In this document: piece by piece, positions 44,039 through 56,077 of the stretch
Layout of the letters: the number at the start of each line of letters is the position of its first letter
Numbering within the stretch: the stretch's first letter is position 1
Source: Bradyrhizobium zhanjiangense
GTDB taxonomy: Bacteria > Pseudomonadota > Alphaproteobacteria > Rhizobiales > Xanthobacteraceae
Direction of reading: 5' to 3'
Assembly (NCBI RefSeq): GCF_004114935.1
Contig: NZ_CP022221.1
Coordinates: 1 to 64,000 of the forward strand
Length of the DNA: 64,000 bases
Position numbers and translations under genes: made by a program
Notes under the pieces: model-generated
Told to the model about the DNA's origin: nothing
The model's input: the letters and a program-made list of their open reading frames with translations, nothing else
Databases searched by the model: none

Positions 44039-45553
44039 TCATATCTTCTTCCAGTCGCCGATCTGCTCGAAGGCATGAGCGGCGCGATAGATCGTGGCTT
44101 CCTCGAACATGCGGCCGACCAGCATCAGGCCGACGGGCAGGCCATCGACCATGCCGCAGGGCAGCGACATCGCGGGATGATGGGTGATGTCGAACGGCGC
44201 AGTGTTGGAGATCATCTCGAGCGCGCGGGCAACGTAATCCTCGCGGCTGGAATTGGGGGCCGGCAGTGGCGTCGCCTTCATCGGCGTGGTCGGCATCAGC
44301 AGCAGATCGTAATCCCCGAACGCCTTGTCATAGGCCGCGGTCAGCCGTCGCGAGATGTTGAGCGCCTTGCCGTAGAAGCGTGGGCCGAAATTGTTGTTGA
44401 TGTAGGTGCCGAGCATCATGAACAATTTCGTGGTCTCGGACAGCGAATCGGCCTGCCGGCGCCAGCCGCGATGAAAGTCCATCAGCGAGGTCGAATAGAG
44501 ATCGCCGCGGCTGAGGCCGTAGCCGTCGCCGAACATCATGGTCTGGGTCAGGCCTTCGGTGCCGATCGGGGTCCAGATCGCGCCGCCCAGGAGGTGCATC
44601 GGGATCGACACCGTCTCGATGCTGGCTCCGAGATCCCTGAAGCGTTTCGCCGCCTCGCGCACGCTCTCATTTACCGCGGCCTCTGCACCCGGCTGCTCAA
44701 AGCCTTCCTTGACGATGCCGATCTTCATGCCCTTGACGCCCTGGCCGAGCGCCTTGGTGTATTCCTCGACCTTCGGCGCCTTGATGCGCGGATCGTAGCC
44801 GTCGTCGCCGGCGAGCACTTCGAGCAGCAGCGCATTGTCGGCCACCGTCGCAGTCATCGGGCCGGTATGATCGACGTAGATCTCGATCGGCATGATCCCG
44901 GTATAGGGCACGAGGCCCCAGGTCGGCTTCATTCCGTAGATGCCGCAGAACGATGACGGCATGCGGATCGAGCCGCCCTGATCGCCGCCGATCGCCATGT
45001 CGACCTCGCCGAGCGCAACCACGACGCCCGAGCCTGACGACGAGCCGCCGGCCGAGTAACCCATCTTGTGCGGATTGTGCACCGGCCCGTAGGAGCCGGT
45101 GTGGCTGCCGCCGGACAGGCAGAAATGCTCGCAATGGGTTTTACCGACGATCTCGGCACCGGCATCGAGCATGCGCGTGACGATGGTGGCGTCGAAATCG
45201 GGCACATAGCCTTCCAGCGTCGACGAGCCGTTGGTCATGGGCACGCCGGCCAGCATGATGTTGTCTTTCAGCGCGACGGTCTTGCCCTTGAGCTTGCCGC
45301 TGGCGGCGCCCTTCACGGTCGATTTGCGATACCAGGCATTGCGCGGGTTCTCTTCGGCCGAGGGCCGGTAGCCCGGCGTGCGGGGATATTTCACTGCCGG
45401 CACCTCGTCCGGCATCGTGGCCACGAGATTGTAGGCCTCGATCGAGCCCTGCATCAGGCCGCGGAACGAGGCGACGTCGTCGTCGGTCAGCGAAAGGCCG
45501 CACTGCTCGGCGACGCTGCGAAGTTGGGCTGGCGTGGGAAGGACAACTGTCAC
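44039..45553 (-). CDS. Amidase-signature family amidase
   Basis: This 504-residue protein starts at a GTG at 45553, preceded by GAGGAG; the frame also runs back to 45643. It has the amidase-signature triad: Lys about 96 (VALKDNIM), cis-Ser about 171 (AGGSSSGSG) and the nucleophile Ser about 195 (DQGGSIR), with the expected spacing. It hydrolyses an amide to acid and ammonia; the substrate is unknown. Its place between an AmiC-like sensor and an amide/urea-type ABC transporter suggests use of an imported amide as nitrogen or carbon source. Confidence 0.88.
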   Translation of the reverse strand: MTVVLPTPAQLRSVAEQCGLSLTDDDVASFRGLMQGSIEAYNLVATMPDEVPAVKYPRTPGYRPSAEENPRNAWYRKSTVKGAASGKLKGKTVALKDNIMLAGVPMTNGSSTLEGYVPDFDATIVTRMLDAGAEIVGKTHCEHFCLSGGSHTGSYGPVHNPHKMGYSAGGSSSGSGVVVALGEVDMAIGGDQGGSIRMPSSFCGIYGMKPTWGLVPYTGIMPIEIYVDHTGPMTATVADNALLLEVLAGDDGYDPRIKAPKVEEYTKALGQGVKGMKIGIVKEGFEQPGAEAAVNESVREAAKRFRDLGASIETVSIPMHLLGGAIWTPIGTEGLTQTMMFGDGYGLSRGDLYSTSLMDFHRGWRRQADSLSETTKLFMMLGTYINNNFGPRFYGKALNISRRLTAAYDKAFGDYDLLLMPTTPMKATPLPAPNSSREDYVARALEMISNTAPFDITHHPAMSLPCGMVDGLPVGLMLVGRMFEEATIYRAAHAFEQIGDWKKI

Positions 45554-45720
45554 GGCGCTCTCCTCAAAGGCTTCTTGATCCCTGGCGTGGACGGAAGCCG
45601 CATGGGCACCGCGCCTGCACAGCGCGGAACCAACCGGCCTCACCTCGATATTACAGACGGAAATATTTTCCTTTTCAAGTATTATTTCGAAGATCCGCGT
45701 CGGCCAATGGACAATCTCGC

Positions 45721-46983
45721 TCAGACCGGCTTGATCAGCTTGAAGTCGAGACCGTCAGCCTCGGCGAGATACATCTGCATGCGGGCGTGACCGTTGCGAA
45801 CGGTGACCGGGCCACGCGCGCCGCCATAAACGACGTTGCGCCCCGCCGCGAGCATGGGAGCCATGGACAGCGAACCTGCCTTGTTCGCGACGGCTTCGAG
45901 GAAACGCAGGCCTTCGTAAGTGGACTGGCCGAGCGAGCCAATCGGCGGAGCGTTCGGTCCGAACATCGTGCGATAGCGGCTCTGGAAGTCGTCGTTGGCC
46001 CGCGAGCCGATGCCGGGGAAATAGCCGGAGGCGCAGAACATGTTCTCGCTGTTGTCGGCGCCGATGCCGAGCAGCACCGTCTCGTCCATCGCGCCCGCAA
46101 GCCGCAGCGTCGTCGCGGCAAGCCCGCATTCGCCGAAGGCACGGTTAAAGGTGATGCTGTCGGTGCCGATCAGCGAGATCAGCACGACATCGGGCCTCGT
46201 GGCGCGGATGCGGGCCAGATGCGGCTCGTGATTATCCTCGCCGAGGGGGACGAACTCCTCGCCGACGACCTGCCCGCCGGTCTCCTTGATGTAGTTCTTC
46301 ACGGCGCGATGCGACTGCCAGGGCCAGACATAGTCGCTGCCGATCAGGTACCAGCGCGACGCCTTCTTGACGTCAGCAAGCCAGTGGATCGAGGGCCGGC
46401 TCTGCCAGCGCGGCGTCTCGCCGATCGCCATCACGCCCGGCGTGCGCTCGCCACCCTCGTAGACCGGCGTGTAGATGTAGGGGATGCGATGACGCGTGGT
46501 GACGTCGCGCAAGCCGACACGGATCGCACTGGTGTGCAGCCCGACGATGAGATCGACCTCGTCGAATGCGATCGCATGCTCGGCGCGGTCCAACACCTCG
46601 TCAAGCGGACCGCCGGCGTCGTACATGGAAAGCTCGATTTCGCGCCCGAGGACGCCGCCCCGCTTGTTGATCTCGGCGACGGCGAGCTTGGCACTGTTGG
46701 TCGCACAGGGGCCCCAGACCCCGGGCGAGCCGGTGCAGCAGATGAAGCCGCCGACCCGCAGCTTGTTCGCGCCGCGCCGCCGGAAGAAGGCGTGATCCCT
46801 GGGCGACAAGACACCATCAGCCGCCGATGACGACGACAGATTCCTGAACAGCAAGGACGGCGGCAACGCCGGGCCGCCGTGAGCCGGGAAGTTTACCGTC
46901 GCGCGCACGCCAACTCCTGTCTGGGACCAGACCTGAAAGCACATTGAGCAGGCGGCCGCGGCTTCCGCCCTTTTGTTGGGCAA
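45721..46983 (-). CDS. AmiC-like amide-sensing binding protein
   Basis: This 420-residue open frame has a type I periplasmic-binding fold starting about residue 76 (LRVGGFICCTGSPGVWGPC), with IGSDYVWPWQSHRAVKNY. No convincing signal peptide is present, so it resembles the cytoplasmic amide sensor AmiC more than an exported receptor. No amiR-type partner is adjacent; the divergent gene is a MarR regulator instead. The first ~60 residues look unlike the family and the true start may be downstream. Confidence 0.78.
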   Translation of the reverse strand: MPNKRAEAAAACSMCFQVWSQTGVGVRATVNFPAHGGPALPPSLLFRNLSSSSAADGVLSPRDHAFFRRRGANKLRVGGFICCTGSPGVWGPCATNSAKLAVAEINKRGGVLGREIELSMYDAGGPLDEVLDRAEHAIAFDEVDLIVGLHTSAIRVGLRDVTTRHRIPYIYTPVYEGGERTPGVMAIGETPRWQSRPSIHWLADVKKASRWYLIGSDYVWPWQSHRAVKNYIKETGGQVVGEEFVPLGEDNHEPHLARIRATRPDVVLISLIGTDSITFNRAFGECGLAATTLRLAGAMDETVLLGIGADNSENMFCASGYFPGIGSRANDDFQSRYRTMFGPNAPPIGSLGQSTYEGLRFLEAVANKAGSLSMAPMLAAGRNVVYGGARGPVTVRNGHARMQMYLAEADGLDFKLIKPV

Positions 46984-47002
46984 TGATCCTATTTTGAAAA
47001 TA

Positions 47003-47014
47003 TTGAATATTCAA
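47003..47014. promoter_or_regulatory. Candidate MarR operator
   Basis: TTGAATATTCAA is a perfect 12-bp palindrome in an AT-rich divergent gap between the AmiC-like and MarR genes. This is a typical position and form for MarR-family operators. Confidence 0.5.
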
Positions 47015-47087
47015 CAATTGAAGTGCATATAGATGCAGCATTGATTGCAAGACATTCACTCATTTGGGTCAAGACGAAGTCTTAGCC

Positions 47088-47531
47088 GTGGCAAAACCGT
47101 CGAAAGAAAACTCCCCGATCACCGAACACCTCGCCTACCTGCTCGCGCAAGCCAACCGCGAAATCAACCGGCAGCTCGAACTGCGGTTGAGCAAGGAGGG
47201 CGTGCCGGTCGAGCAATGGCGCATCTTGAAAGTGCTGTCGGATGGCAACGGCCATTCGATGGGCGAGCTTGCCGATGCCGTGCTGCTCAACCATCCGACG
47301 CTGACCAAGATGATCGACCGCATGGTCTCCGACACGTTGGTCTACCGCGTGCAGGACCCCAACGACCGCCGCAAGGTGCTGATGTTCATCTCCGACCGCG
47401 GCAAGGTGCTGAGCAAGAAGCTCAACTCACTCGCGGTGGACCAGGAGGAGCACATCCTGGAGAGCTACGGCGACAAGTCGACCAGCGAATTGAAGCGGCT
47501 CTTGGAGAGCTTGATCGACAGCTCGAATTGA
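47088..47531 (+). CDS. MarR-family transcriptional regulator
   Basis: This 147-residue protein has a winged helix-turn-helix (MGELADAVLLNHPTLTKMID recognition region, then DRRKVLMFISDRG wing). The start is probably GTG at 47088; a TTG at 47064 is in frame. It is divergent from the amide locus and probably controls it, with the palindrome at 47003 as its likely site. Confidence 0.87.
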   Translation: MAKPSKENSPITEHLAYLLAQANREINRQLELRLSKEGVPVEQWRILKVLSDGNGHSMGELADAVLLNHPTLTKMIDRMVSDTLVYRVQDPNDRRKVLMFISDRGKVLSKKLNSLAVDQEEHILESYGDKSTSELKRLLESLIDSSN

Positions 47532-48051
47532 GCTGTCGTATCAGACGCGATCTCCCAACTCACGTCGTCCTGGACAAGCGAAGCGCAGATCCAGGACCCA
47601 TTACCGACAGGGCGCAGTTTGGCGAAGACCGTGGTGACGAGCTTCGCGTAACAACTTCTCCCTGGGGCAATGGGTCCTGGCTTTCGCCAGGACGACGATG
47701 GAGTGAGTTGCGACACGACCGGCCAAACAAAAGCTGTCGTCCCGGCGAGGGCCGGGACCCATAACCACAGGATTTAGTTTGGCGGACGGTGTTGGTTTCG
47801 ATGCTTCGCTCGGTACGCCGACTGCGCATCATCGATGAATCACGCGGTATGGGTCCCGGCGTTCGCCGGGACGACGATGTGGAGAAGCCGCGCGTCACAA
47901 CGTAGCGTCAGCGCCCGCAGGACGATCCAGTATTCCAGAGAAAGCTGTGATTGAGCCGAGGGGCTGCGGCGGACTCGGTCGCCCGGTCAAGCCGGGCGAC
48001 GACAGCGGGGAATGAGGCGTTGACGTCGCGCCTCACAAATACAGTCAAGCC
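47532..48051. repeat. 520-bp gene-free stretch with two palindromic repeat units
   Basis: Unit one spans 47573-47696 and unit two 47736-47875. Each has outward arms of the GTCGTCC-(T/C)GG family around about 80 bases. Unit two has GTCGTCCCGGCGAGGGCCGG at the left. No gene is seen. The stretch lies between convergent marR and secA. Confidence 0.75.
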
Positions 48052-50892
<2,841 letters not shown>

Positions 50893-51245
50893 GCCTAGTT
50901 CCTGTGTTCGCGATTTAACCGCGTTGCAGCCAAGAAGTTGTCACCCGCCTGCCTATTCAACTCACCGTGACGCCGATGGCGCCTTCAGCCCGGACTGCGG
51001 GGGTCGTCCGCCATATGGGTGGGAATTGAGCAAGTCTGGGTTCAACGGCCAAAAACGCAGCAAAATAAACGCCATCGCCATGGACGCGACCGGCCAGAGA
51101 TATGGCCGGCCCCTAGCCTTGTCAACGGCGGCCGCATTGCGGCTAATTCATCATTTTGACAGACTTTTCGCGTTGCCAAGCCCCCCTGATTGGGCGAGTG
51201 TCCGCCCCGCTCGAGCAGCCCCCTGCTTCAACATAAGGATTTTCC

Positions 51246-52142
51246 ATGACCACCTCGTTCCCGGTAACCACCGGCCAGCGTTTCCGCCATGCGTCCGCTC
51301 TGGCCGGCTGCCTCGCTCTGGCGCTGTCCCTGGCGTTCGCCGGGCCGCTCCGCGCCGCCGACGATCCGGTGCTGGCGAAGGTCAATGGCGCGGAAATCAA
51401 GAAGAGCGACGTCGCCATGGCCGAGGAAGAACTCGGACCGAGCCTCGCCCAGATGGATCCGGCGACCAAGGACGAGAACGTCCTGTCGTTCCTGATCGAC
51501 ATGAAGATCGTCAGCAAGGCTGCCGAGGACAAGAAGGTCGCCGACAGCGAGGAGTTCAAGAAGCGTCTGGCATTCGCCCGCAACCGCCTTCTGATGGACA
51601 GCCTGCTCGCGGGCGAGGGCAAGGCCGCCACCCCCCCCGACGCCATGAAGAAGGTCTATGAGGAGGCCTCCAAGCAGATCACCGGCGAGCAGGAGGTGCG
51701 CGCCCGCCACATCCTGGTCGAGACCGAGGACGAGGCCAAGGCCGTGAAGGCCGAGCTCGACAAGGGCGCCGATTTCGCCGATCTCGCCAAGAAGAAATCC
51801 AAGGATCCGGGCTCCGCCGACGGCGGCGACCTCGGCTTCTTCACCAAGGAGCAGATGGTGCCGGAATTCTCAGCCGTCGCCTTCGCGCTCGAGCCGGGCA
51901 AGATCTCCGACCCCGTGAAGTCGCAGTTCGGCTGGCACGTCATCAAGGTCGAGGAAAAGCGCAACCGCAAGGCGCCGGACTTCGAGCAGGTCAAGGCCCA
52001 GATCGAGAACTACGTCACCCGCAAGGCCCAGGCCGAGTACGTCGCCAAGCTGCGCGCCGAGGCCAAGGTCGAGCGGCTGGACCAGCCGGCCGATGCGGCC
52101 AAGCCGTCCGACAGCAAGATGGCGCCGCCTGCCAAGAAGTAA
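51246..52142 (+). CDS. Exported parvulin-type peptidyl-prolyl isomerase
   Basis: This 298-residue protein has a Sec signal peptide (LALALSLAFAGPLRAADD, cleavage near residue 38), a SurA/PrsA-like N-terminal region and a parvulin domain (about residues 148-245: RARHILVETEDEAK, GGDLGFFTKEQMVPEF, FGWHVIKVEE). It probably assists folding of exported proteins. It is divergent from secA, which fits a role in secretion. The C-terminus is Lys/Pro-rich. Confidence 0.9.
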   Translation: MTTSFPVTTGQRFRHASALAGCLALALSLAFAGPLRAADDPVLAKVNGAEIKKSDVAMAEEELGPSLAQMDPATKDENVLSFLIDMKIVSKAAEDKKVADSEEFKKRLAFARNRLLMDSLLAGEGKAATPPDAMKKVYEEASKQITGEQEVRARHILVETEDEAKAVKAELDKGADFADLAKKKSKDPGSADGGDLGFFTKEQMVPEFSAVAFALEPGKISDPVKSQFGWHVIKVEEKRNRKAPDFEQVKAQIENYVTRKAQAEYVAKLRAEAKVERLDQPADAAKPSDSKMAPPAKK

Positions 52143-52243
52143 GAATTCGCTGTCACTTCGCGGGCGCCAATAGTATCTAACGTCGCAATGGCCGGGCACA
52201 TGCCCGGCCATCTGCATATCCAGACCCACCAAGGCGCCCCGCG

Positions 52244-53485
52244 ATGTCCTTCTCCGTCTCTCCCCTCGCCCCGAAACACGTTCCCGACATGCCCGTGATC
52301 GCGGGCGTCCGTCTTGCGACCGCCGAGGCCGGCATCCGCTACAAGAACCGCACCGACGTGCTGCTGGCGGTGATGGACCAGGGCACGGCCGTGGCCGGCG
52401 TCTTCACCAAGTCGAAATGCCCCTCCGCGCCGGTCGAATGGTGCCGCGCCAAACTGAAGAGCGGCAAGGCCCGTGCCCTCGTCGTCAATTCCGGCAACGC
52501 CAATGCCTTCACCGGCAAGACCGGCCGCGCATCGACGGCACTGACCGCGAAGATCGCCGCCAAGGCCGTCGGGTGCAGCGAGAGCGAGATCTTCCTCGCC
52601 TCGACCGGCGTGATCGGCGAGCCGCTGGACGCGACCAAATTCGATGGCGTGCTGGGCCGCCTCGCCGAGACCGCCGAGCCCGGCGATTATCTCGCCGCGG
52701 CCAAGGCAATCATGACCACCGACACCTTCCCGAAGGTCGCGACCGCGACCGTCAAGCTTGGCAAGGCCAAGGTCACTATCAACGGCATGGCCAAGGGCGC
52801 CGGCATGATCGCGCCCGACATGGCGACCATGCTGTCCTTCATCTTCACCGACGCGCCGATCGCGCCCGCCGCGCTGCAAGCCCTGCTCAAGAGCGGCGTC
52901 GAGGACACCTTTAACGCGGTGACGATCGACGGCGACACCTCGACCTCTGACACGCTGCTCGCCTTCGCAACGGGCGCCGCCGTCGCGCATGGTGCGCCAA
53001 AGATCAGCCGCGCCAGCGACCCGCGCCTGAAGGCCTTCGTCAAGGCATTCAACCAGGTGCTCGCCAATTTGTCCGAGCAGGTGGCCCGCGACGGCGAAGG
53101 CGCGCGCAAGCTGGTCGAGATCACCGTCGAGGGCGCTAAGACCAAGGCCTCGGCGCGCAAGATCGCGATGTCGATCGCCAACTCGCCGCTGGTCAAGACC
53201 GCGATCGCCGGCGAGGACGCCAATTGGGGCCGCGTCGTGATGGCGGTCGGCAAGGCAGGCGAGCCGGCCGATCGCGACAAGCTCTCGATCTCCTTCAACG
53301 GTATCCGCGTCGCCAAGAGCGGCGCGCGCGATCCGTCCTATGACGAAGCGCAGGTCTCGGAGGCGATGAAGGCGCCGGAGATCGCGATCAAGGTCTCGCT
53401 GGGCCTCGGCAAGGGCCGCGACCGCGTCATGACCTGCGACCTCACCAAGGAATATGTCGCGATCAACGGGGATTACAGGTCGTAA
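52244..53485 (+). CDS. argJ: Bifunctional glutamate N-acetyltransferase/amino-acid acetyltransferase ArgJ
   Basis: This 413-residue enzyme transfers acetyl from N-acetylornithine to glutamate in arginine synthesis. It is self-cleaved before the nucleophile Thr at about residue 195 in [16 protein letters not shown] precedes the cleavage site, and the N- and C-terminal halves are the future alpha and beta chains. It is followed six bases later by mutT. Confidence 0.95.
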   Translation: MSFSVSPLAPKHVPDMPVIAGVRLATAEAGIRYKNRTDVLLAVMDQGTAVAGVFTKSKCPSAPVEWCRAKLKSGKARALVVNSGNANAFTGKTGRASTALTAKIAAKAVGCSESEIFLASTGVIGEPLDATKFDGVLGRLAETAEPGDYLAAAKAIMTTDTFPKVATATVKLGKAKVTINGMAKGAGMIAPDMATMLSFIFTDAPIAPAALQALLKSGVEDTFNAVTIDGDTSTSDTLLAFATGAAVAHGAPKISRASDPRLKAFVKAFNQVLANLSEQVARDGEGARKLVEITVEGAKTKASARKIAMSIANSPLVKTAIAGEDANWGRVVMAVGKAGEPADRDKLSISFNGIRVAKSGARDPSYDEAQVSEAMKAPEIAIKVSLGLGKGRDRVMTCDLTKEYVAINGDYRS

Positions 53486-53491
53486 GGCAGC

Positions 53492-53902
53492 ATGGCCGAT
53501 CTCAAGCTCACATTGGTGGTGGCCTGCGCGCTGGTCGACGCCGACAAGCGTGTCCTGATCGCGCAACGCCCCGAGGGCAAGGCGCTGGCCGGCCTCTGGG
53601 AATTCCCGGGCGGCAAGCTCGAGCTGGGCGAGCGGCCCGAGCAGAGTCTGATCCGCGAGCTCCACGAGGAGCTCGGCATCACGGTCGCCGAGCCGTGCCT
53701 GGCCCCGCTGACCTTTGCGAGCTACGGTTACGAGACCTTTCACCTGTTGATGCCGCTCTACATCTGCCGGCGCTGGGAGGGGCAGGTCACGGCGCGCGAA
53801 GGCCAAAACCTTGCCTGGGTCCGCGCCAACAAGCTGCGCGATTACCCGATGCCGCCCGCGGACATCCCGCTGATCCCGCATTTGATTGATTTGTTGATGT
53901 GA
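53492..53902 (+). CDS. mutT: MutT-type Nudix hydrolase
   Basis: This 136-residue protein has the complete Nudix box at residues 41-63 (G-x5-E-x7-REUxEExGU). The overall match, IAQRPEGKALAGLWEFPGG, is to 8-oxo-dGTP diphosphatases that prevent A:T to C:G mutation. It lies 6 bases after argJ, an order common in alphaproteobacteria. Confidence 0.92.
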   Translation: MADLKLTLVVACALVDADKRVLIAQRPEGKALAGLWEFPGGKLELGERPEQSLIRELHEELGITVAEPCLAPLTFASYGYETFHLLMPLYICRRWEGQVTAREGQNLAWVRANKLRDYPMPPADIPLIPHLIDLLM

Positions 53903-53907
53903 CAATG

Positions 53908-54033
53908 CCGTGCCCCGGACGCAGCGCAGCGCTTCTTCGGCGGTGCCGCTGCAGAGCCGGGGCCCATGCTTGCCGCGGAGCTGGGTCCCGGCTCTGCAGC
54001 GCATCACCTGGGTGCTGCTGTGTCCGGGACACG
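53908..54033. repeat. Palindromic repeat (TGCCCCGGACGCAGCGCAGCG family)
   Basis: Inverted arms span the gap between mutT and the IS630 element. A related copy in reverse orientation lies at 55974-56032, beyond the methyltransferase gene. Confidence 0.7.
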
Positions 54034-54036
54034 CTA

Positions 54037-55081
54037 GAGCATCCGCCGAGCTGAATGAATCGAAAGGGATTCCCAAATCAGCTGTGAGGTGATTCAAACT
54101 GCCTGCCGGGGCTGGAGGCCGGCGGGCATGTCGAAGGCTCTTTCGCTGGATCTTCGAGTTAGGGTTCTGGCCGCGGTGAAGGCGGGGGCATCGCACCGCG
54201 AGGCAGGTGAACGGTTTGGGGTGAGCGCGGCAAGCGTGAGCCGGTGGGGAATGCGCGAGCGCCAGCAGGGTGATGCACGCCCGAAGGCGCTCGGTGGAGA
54301 CCGCAGGTCCGGCCGCATCGAGGCGCACAAGGAGACGATCCTTGCGATGCTGAAGGCGACGCCGGATGTCTCGATCGAGGAGCTGCGCCGGAGCCTGGCC
54401 CAAAAGGGGCTGGTGTTCGGCGAAGGCACACTCCGTCGCTTCCTGATGCGGCACGGCATCACGCGCAAAAAAAGACCGCACACGCCAGCGAGCAGGACCG
54501 GCCGGACGTCGTAAAGCGGCGCCAGGATTGGCTCGAGGGCCAGCCTGCGCTTGATCCCAAGCGCCTCGTCTTCATCGATGAGACCTGGGCTTCGACCAAT
54601 ATGGCCCGCCGCTACGGCCGCTGTCCGCGTGGAGAGCGGCTGAAGGTCGGGATCCCCCACGGCCATTGGAAGACCACGACCTTCGTGGCCGGAATCACCT
54701 CCAGCGGCATCATCGCCCCCTGGGTCCTCGACGGACCGATCAATCGCGACGCCTTCGAAGTCTATGTCGAGAAGGTTCTCATCCCCGACCTTCCGCCAGG
54801 CGCCATCGTCGTCATGGACAACCTGTCCAGCCACAAGGGACCAAGGATCCGCCAGATGATCGAAGCTGCGGGTGCAAGCCTGCTCTACCTGCCTCCCTAC
54901 AGCCCCGACTTCAATCCGATCGAGAATGCCTTCGCCAAGCTCAAGGCACTCTTGCGTCAGGCCGCAGAACGAACCGTCGACGGCCTCTGGAGCGCGATTG
55001 GTCGCATCATTGATCGCTTCATGGAATGCCGCAACTACTTCATCGCCGCAGGATACGCTGCAACATGATCGGCGGATGCTC
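54037..55081 (+). mobile_element. IS630-family element with TA target duplication
   Basis: The 1045-bp element has perfect terminal inverted repeats (GAGCATCCGCCGA and TCGGCGGATGCTC) flanked by TA on both sides (54035-54036 and 55082-55083), as IS630 elements insert at TA. The transposase is in two frames joined by a run of seven A bases. The insertion lies within the stop codon of the next gene. Confidence 0.92.
54128..55068 (+). CDS. IS630 transposase in two frames (probable programmed frameshift)
   Basis: The first frame (54128-54514) encodes a paired-type helix-turn-helix region (ASHREAGERFGVSAASVSRW). The DDE domain continues in the -1 frame to 55068: FIDETWAST (D), VVMDNLSSHKG (D), NPIENAFAKLK (E). 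The overlap contains seven A bases at 54467-54473 followed by G, where P-site slippage would join KK to KTAHASEQD. Many IS630 transposases are made this way, so the gene may be functional. A chance deletion cannot be excluded. Confidence 0.82.
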
Positions 55082-55929
55082 TAGTCTCGCCGAGCCTTCT
55101 TCACCGCCTCGGCCAGACTCGCCTTGGCTGAGCCGGGCTTGAGCGGCTGCTGCTGGCTCGCATGCGGGGCCCAGCCGGAGAGCCAGATGATATCGAACGT
55201 CGCACGGATGCGGCCGTCGGCATCGGCGAAGCGTTCGGCATAGATCTCGGCCATCCGCAGCAGCGTCGCGCGACGGCTCGGCACGCGCCGCCGTTCGATC
55301 AGCACATTGGCAGCACCCATGCGGCGGAGATCCTGCATCAGCGCAAACGCATTGGCATAGCGCACCACGACACGGTCGACGTCGGTGACCGGCAGCGCAA
55401 AGCCCGCCCGCTGCAACAGCGCGCCGATATCGCGCAAGTCCGCGAACGGCGCGACCCGCGGCGACACGCCGCCTTCACATTCGGCTTCGGCGGCCGCAAA
55501 CGCCTGACGCAGCTCGGTCAGGCTGTCGCCGCCGATCATGGCGGCGAGCAGCAACCCGTCCGGCTTCAAGGCGCGGCGCACCTGCGCGAGCACACCCGGC
55601 AAGTCGTTGACGAATTGCAGCGCCAGCGCGGAGACGATCAGGTCGAGGCTTTCGGGTGCAAAGGGAAGCTTCTCCGAACCCGCGGCATCGAGCGCGATGT
55701 GCTCGATGGCAGGTAGCCTCGTGCGCAGTCCCACGAGCCCTTCGCCGGGCGTCCAAAGATCGGCCGGTGCCTGGAATTCCCGCATCACCGCGGCCAGCCG
55801 GTCGGACATGTCCTCGGCGACACGATCGAGCAGGAAGGCGACCGGACCTTGCGCCCGCGCGCGACCCTGCCGCGCGTGCAACAAAGCGCGATCGAACAAA
55901 GCGGGAGGGGATTGCGGAGCTTGAGCCAT
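55081..55929 (-). CDS. Class I SAM-dependent methyltransferase-like protein
   Basis: This 282-residue protein starts at the ATG at 55929 (MAQAPQSPPALFDRALL). The fold is suggested by ESLDLIVSALALQFVNDLPG and LKPDGLLLAAMIGG, late motifs of BioC/NDUFAF5-like methyltransferases. The usual glycine-rich motif I is not recognisable; that region reads ADLWTPGEGLVGL. SAM binding may therefore be altered. The stop codon TAG uses the TA target duplicate plus the first base of the IS630 element. Divergent from comF. Confidence 0.75.
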   Translation of the reverse strand: MAQAPQSPPALFDRALLHARQGRARAQGPVAFLLDRVAEDMSDRLAAVMREFQAPADLWTPGEGLVGLRTRLPAIEHIALDAAGSEKLPFAPESLDLIVSALALQFVNDLPGVLAQVRRALKPDGLLLAAMIGGDSLTELRQAFAAAEAECEGGVSPRVAPFADLRDIGALLQRAGFALPVTDVDRVVVRYANAFALMQDLRRMGAANVLIERRRVPSRRATLLRMAEIYAERFADADGRIRATFDIIWLSGWAPHASQQQPLKPGSAKASLAEAVKKARRD

Positions 55930-55973
55930 GCCGCTGGTTACGCCGATCACGACCGCTATTGCAATGTCCTCTC

Positions 55974-56032
55974 TCGGGTCCCGGCTCTGCAGCGCACCGC
56001 CGAAGAGGCGCCGCGCTGCGTCCGGGGCACGA
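55974..56032. repeat. Palindromic repeat between methyltransferase and comF genes
   Basis: It matches, in reverse orientation, the repeat at 53908-54033 (core GTCCCGGCTCTGCAGCGCA). Confidence 0.65.
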
Positions 56033-56077
56033 GAGCGTGGCTTGAGCGGATAAGCACGGAACGCTAGCCTTCCCAGC

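Noticed and set aside
52010..54481. 823-residue minus-strand open frame across argJ, mutT and part of IS630
   Set aside because: It spans three unrelated features on the opposite strand, including an IS end, and has no domain.
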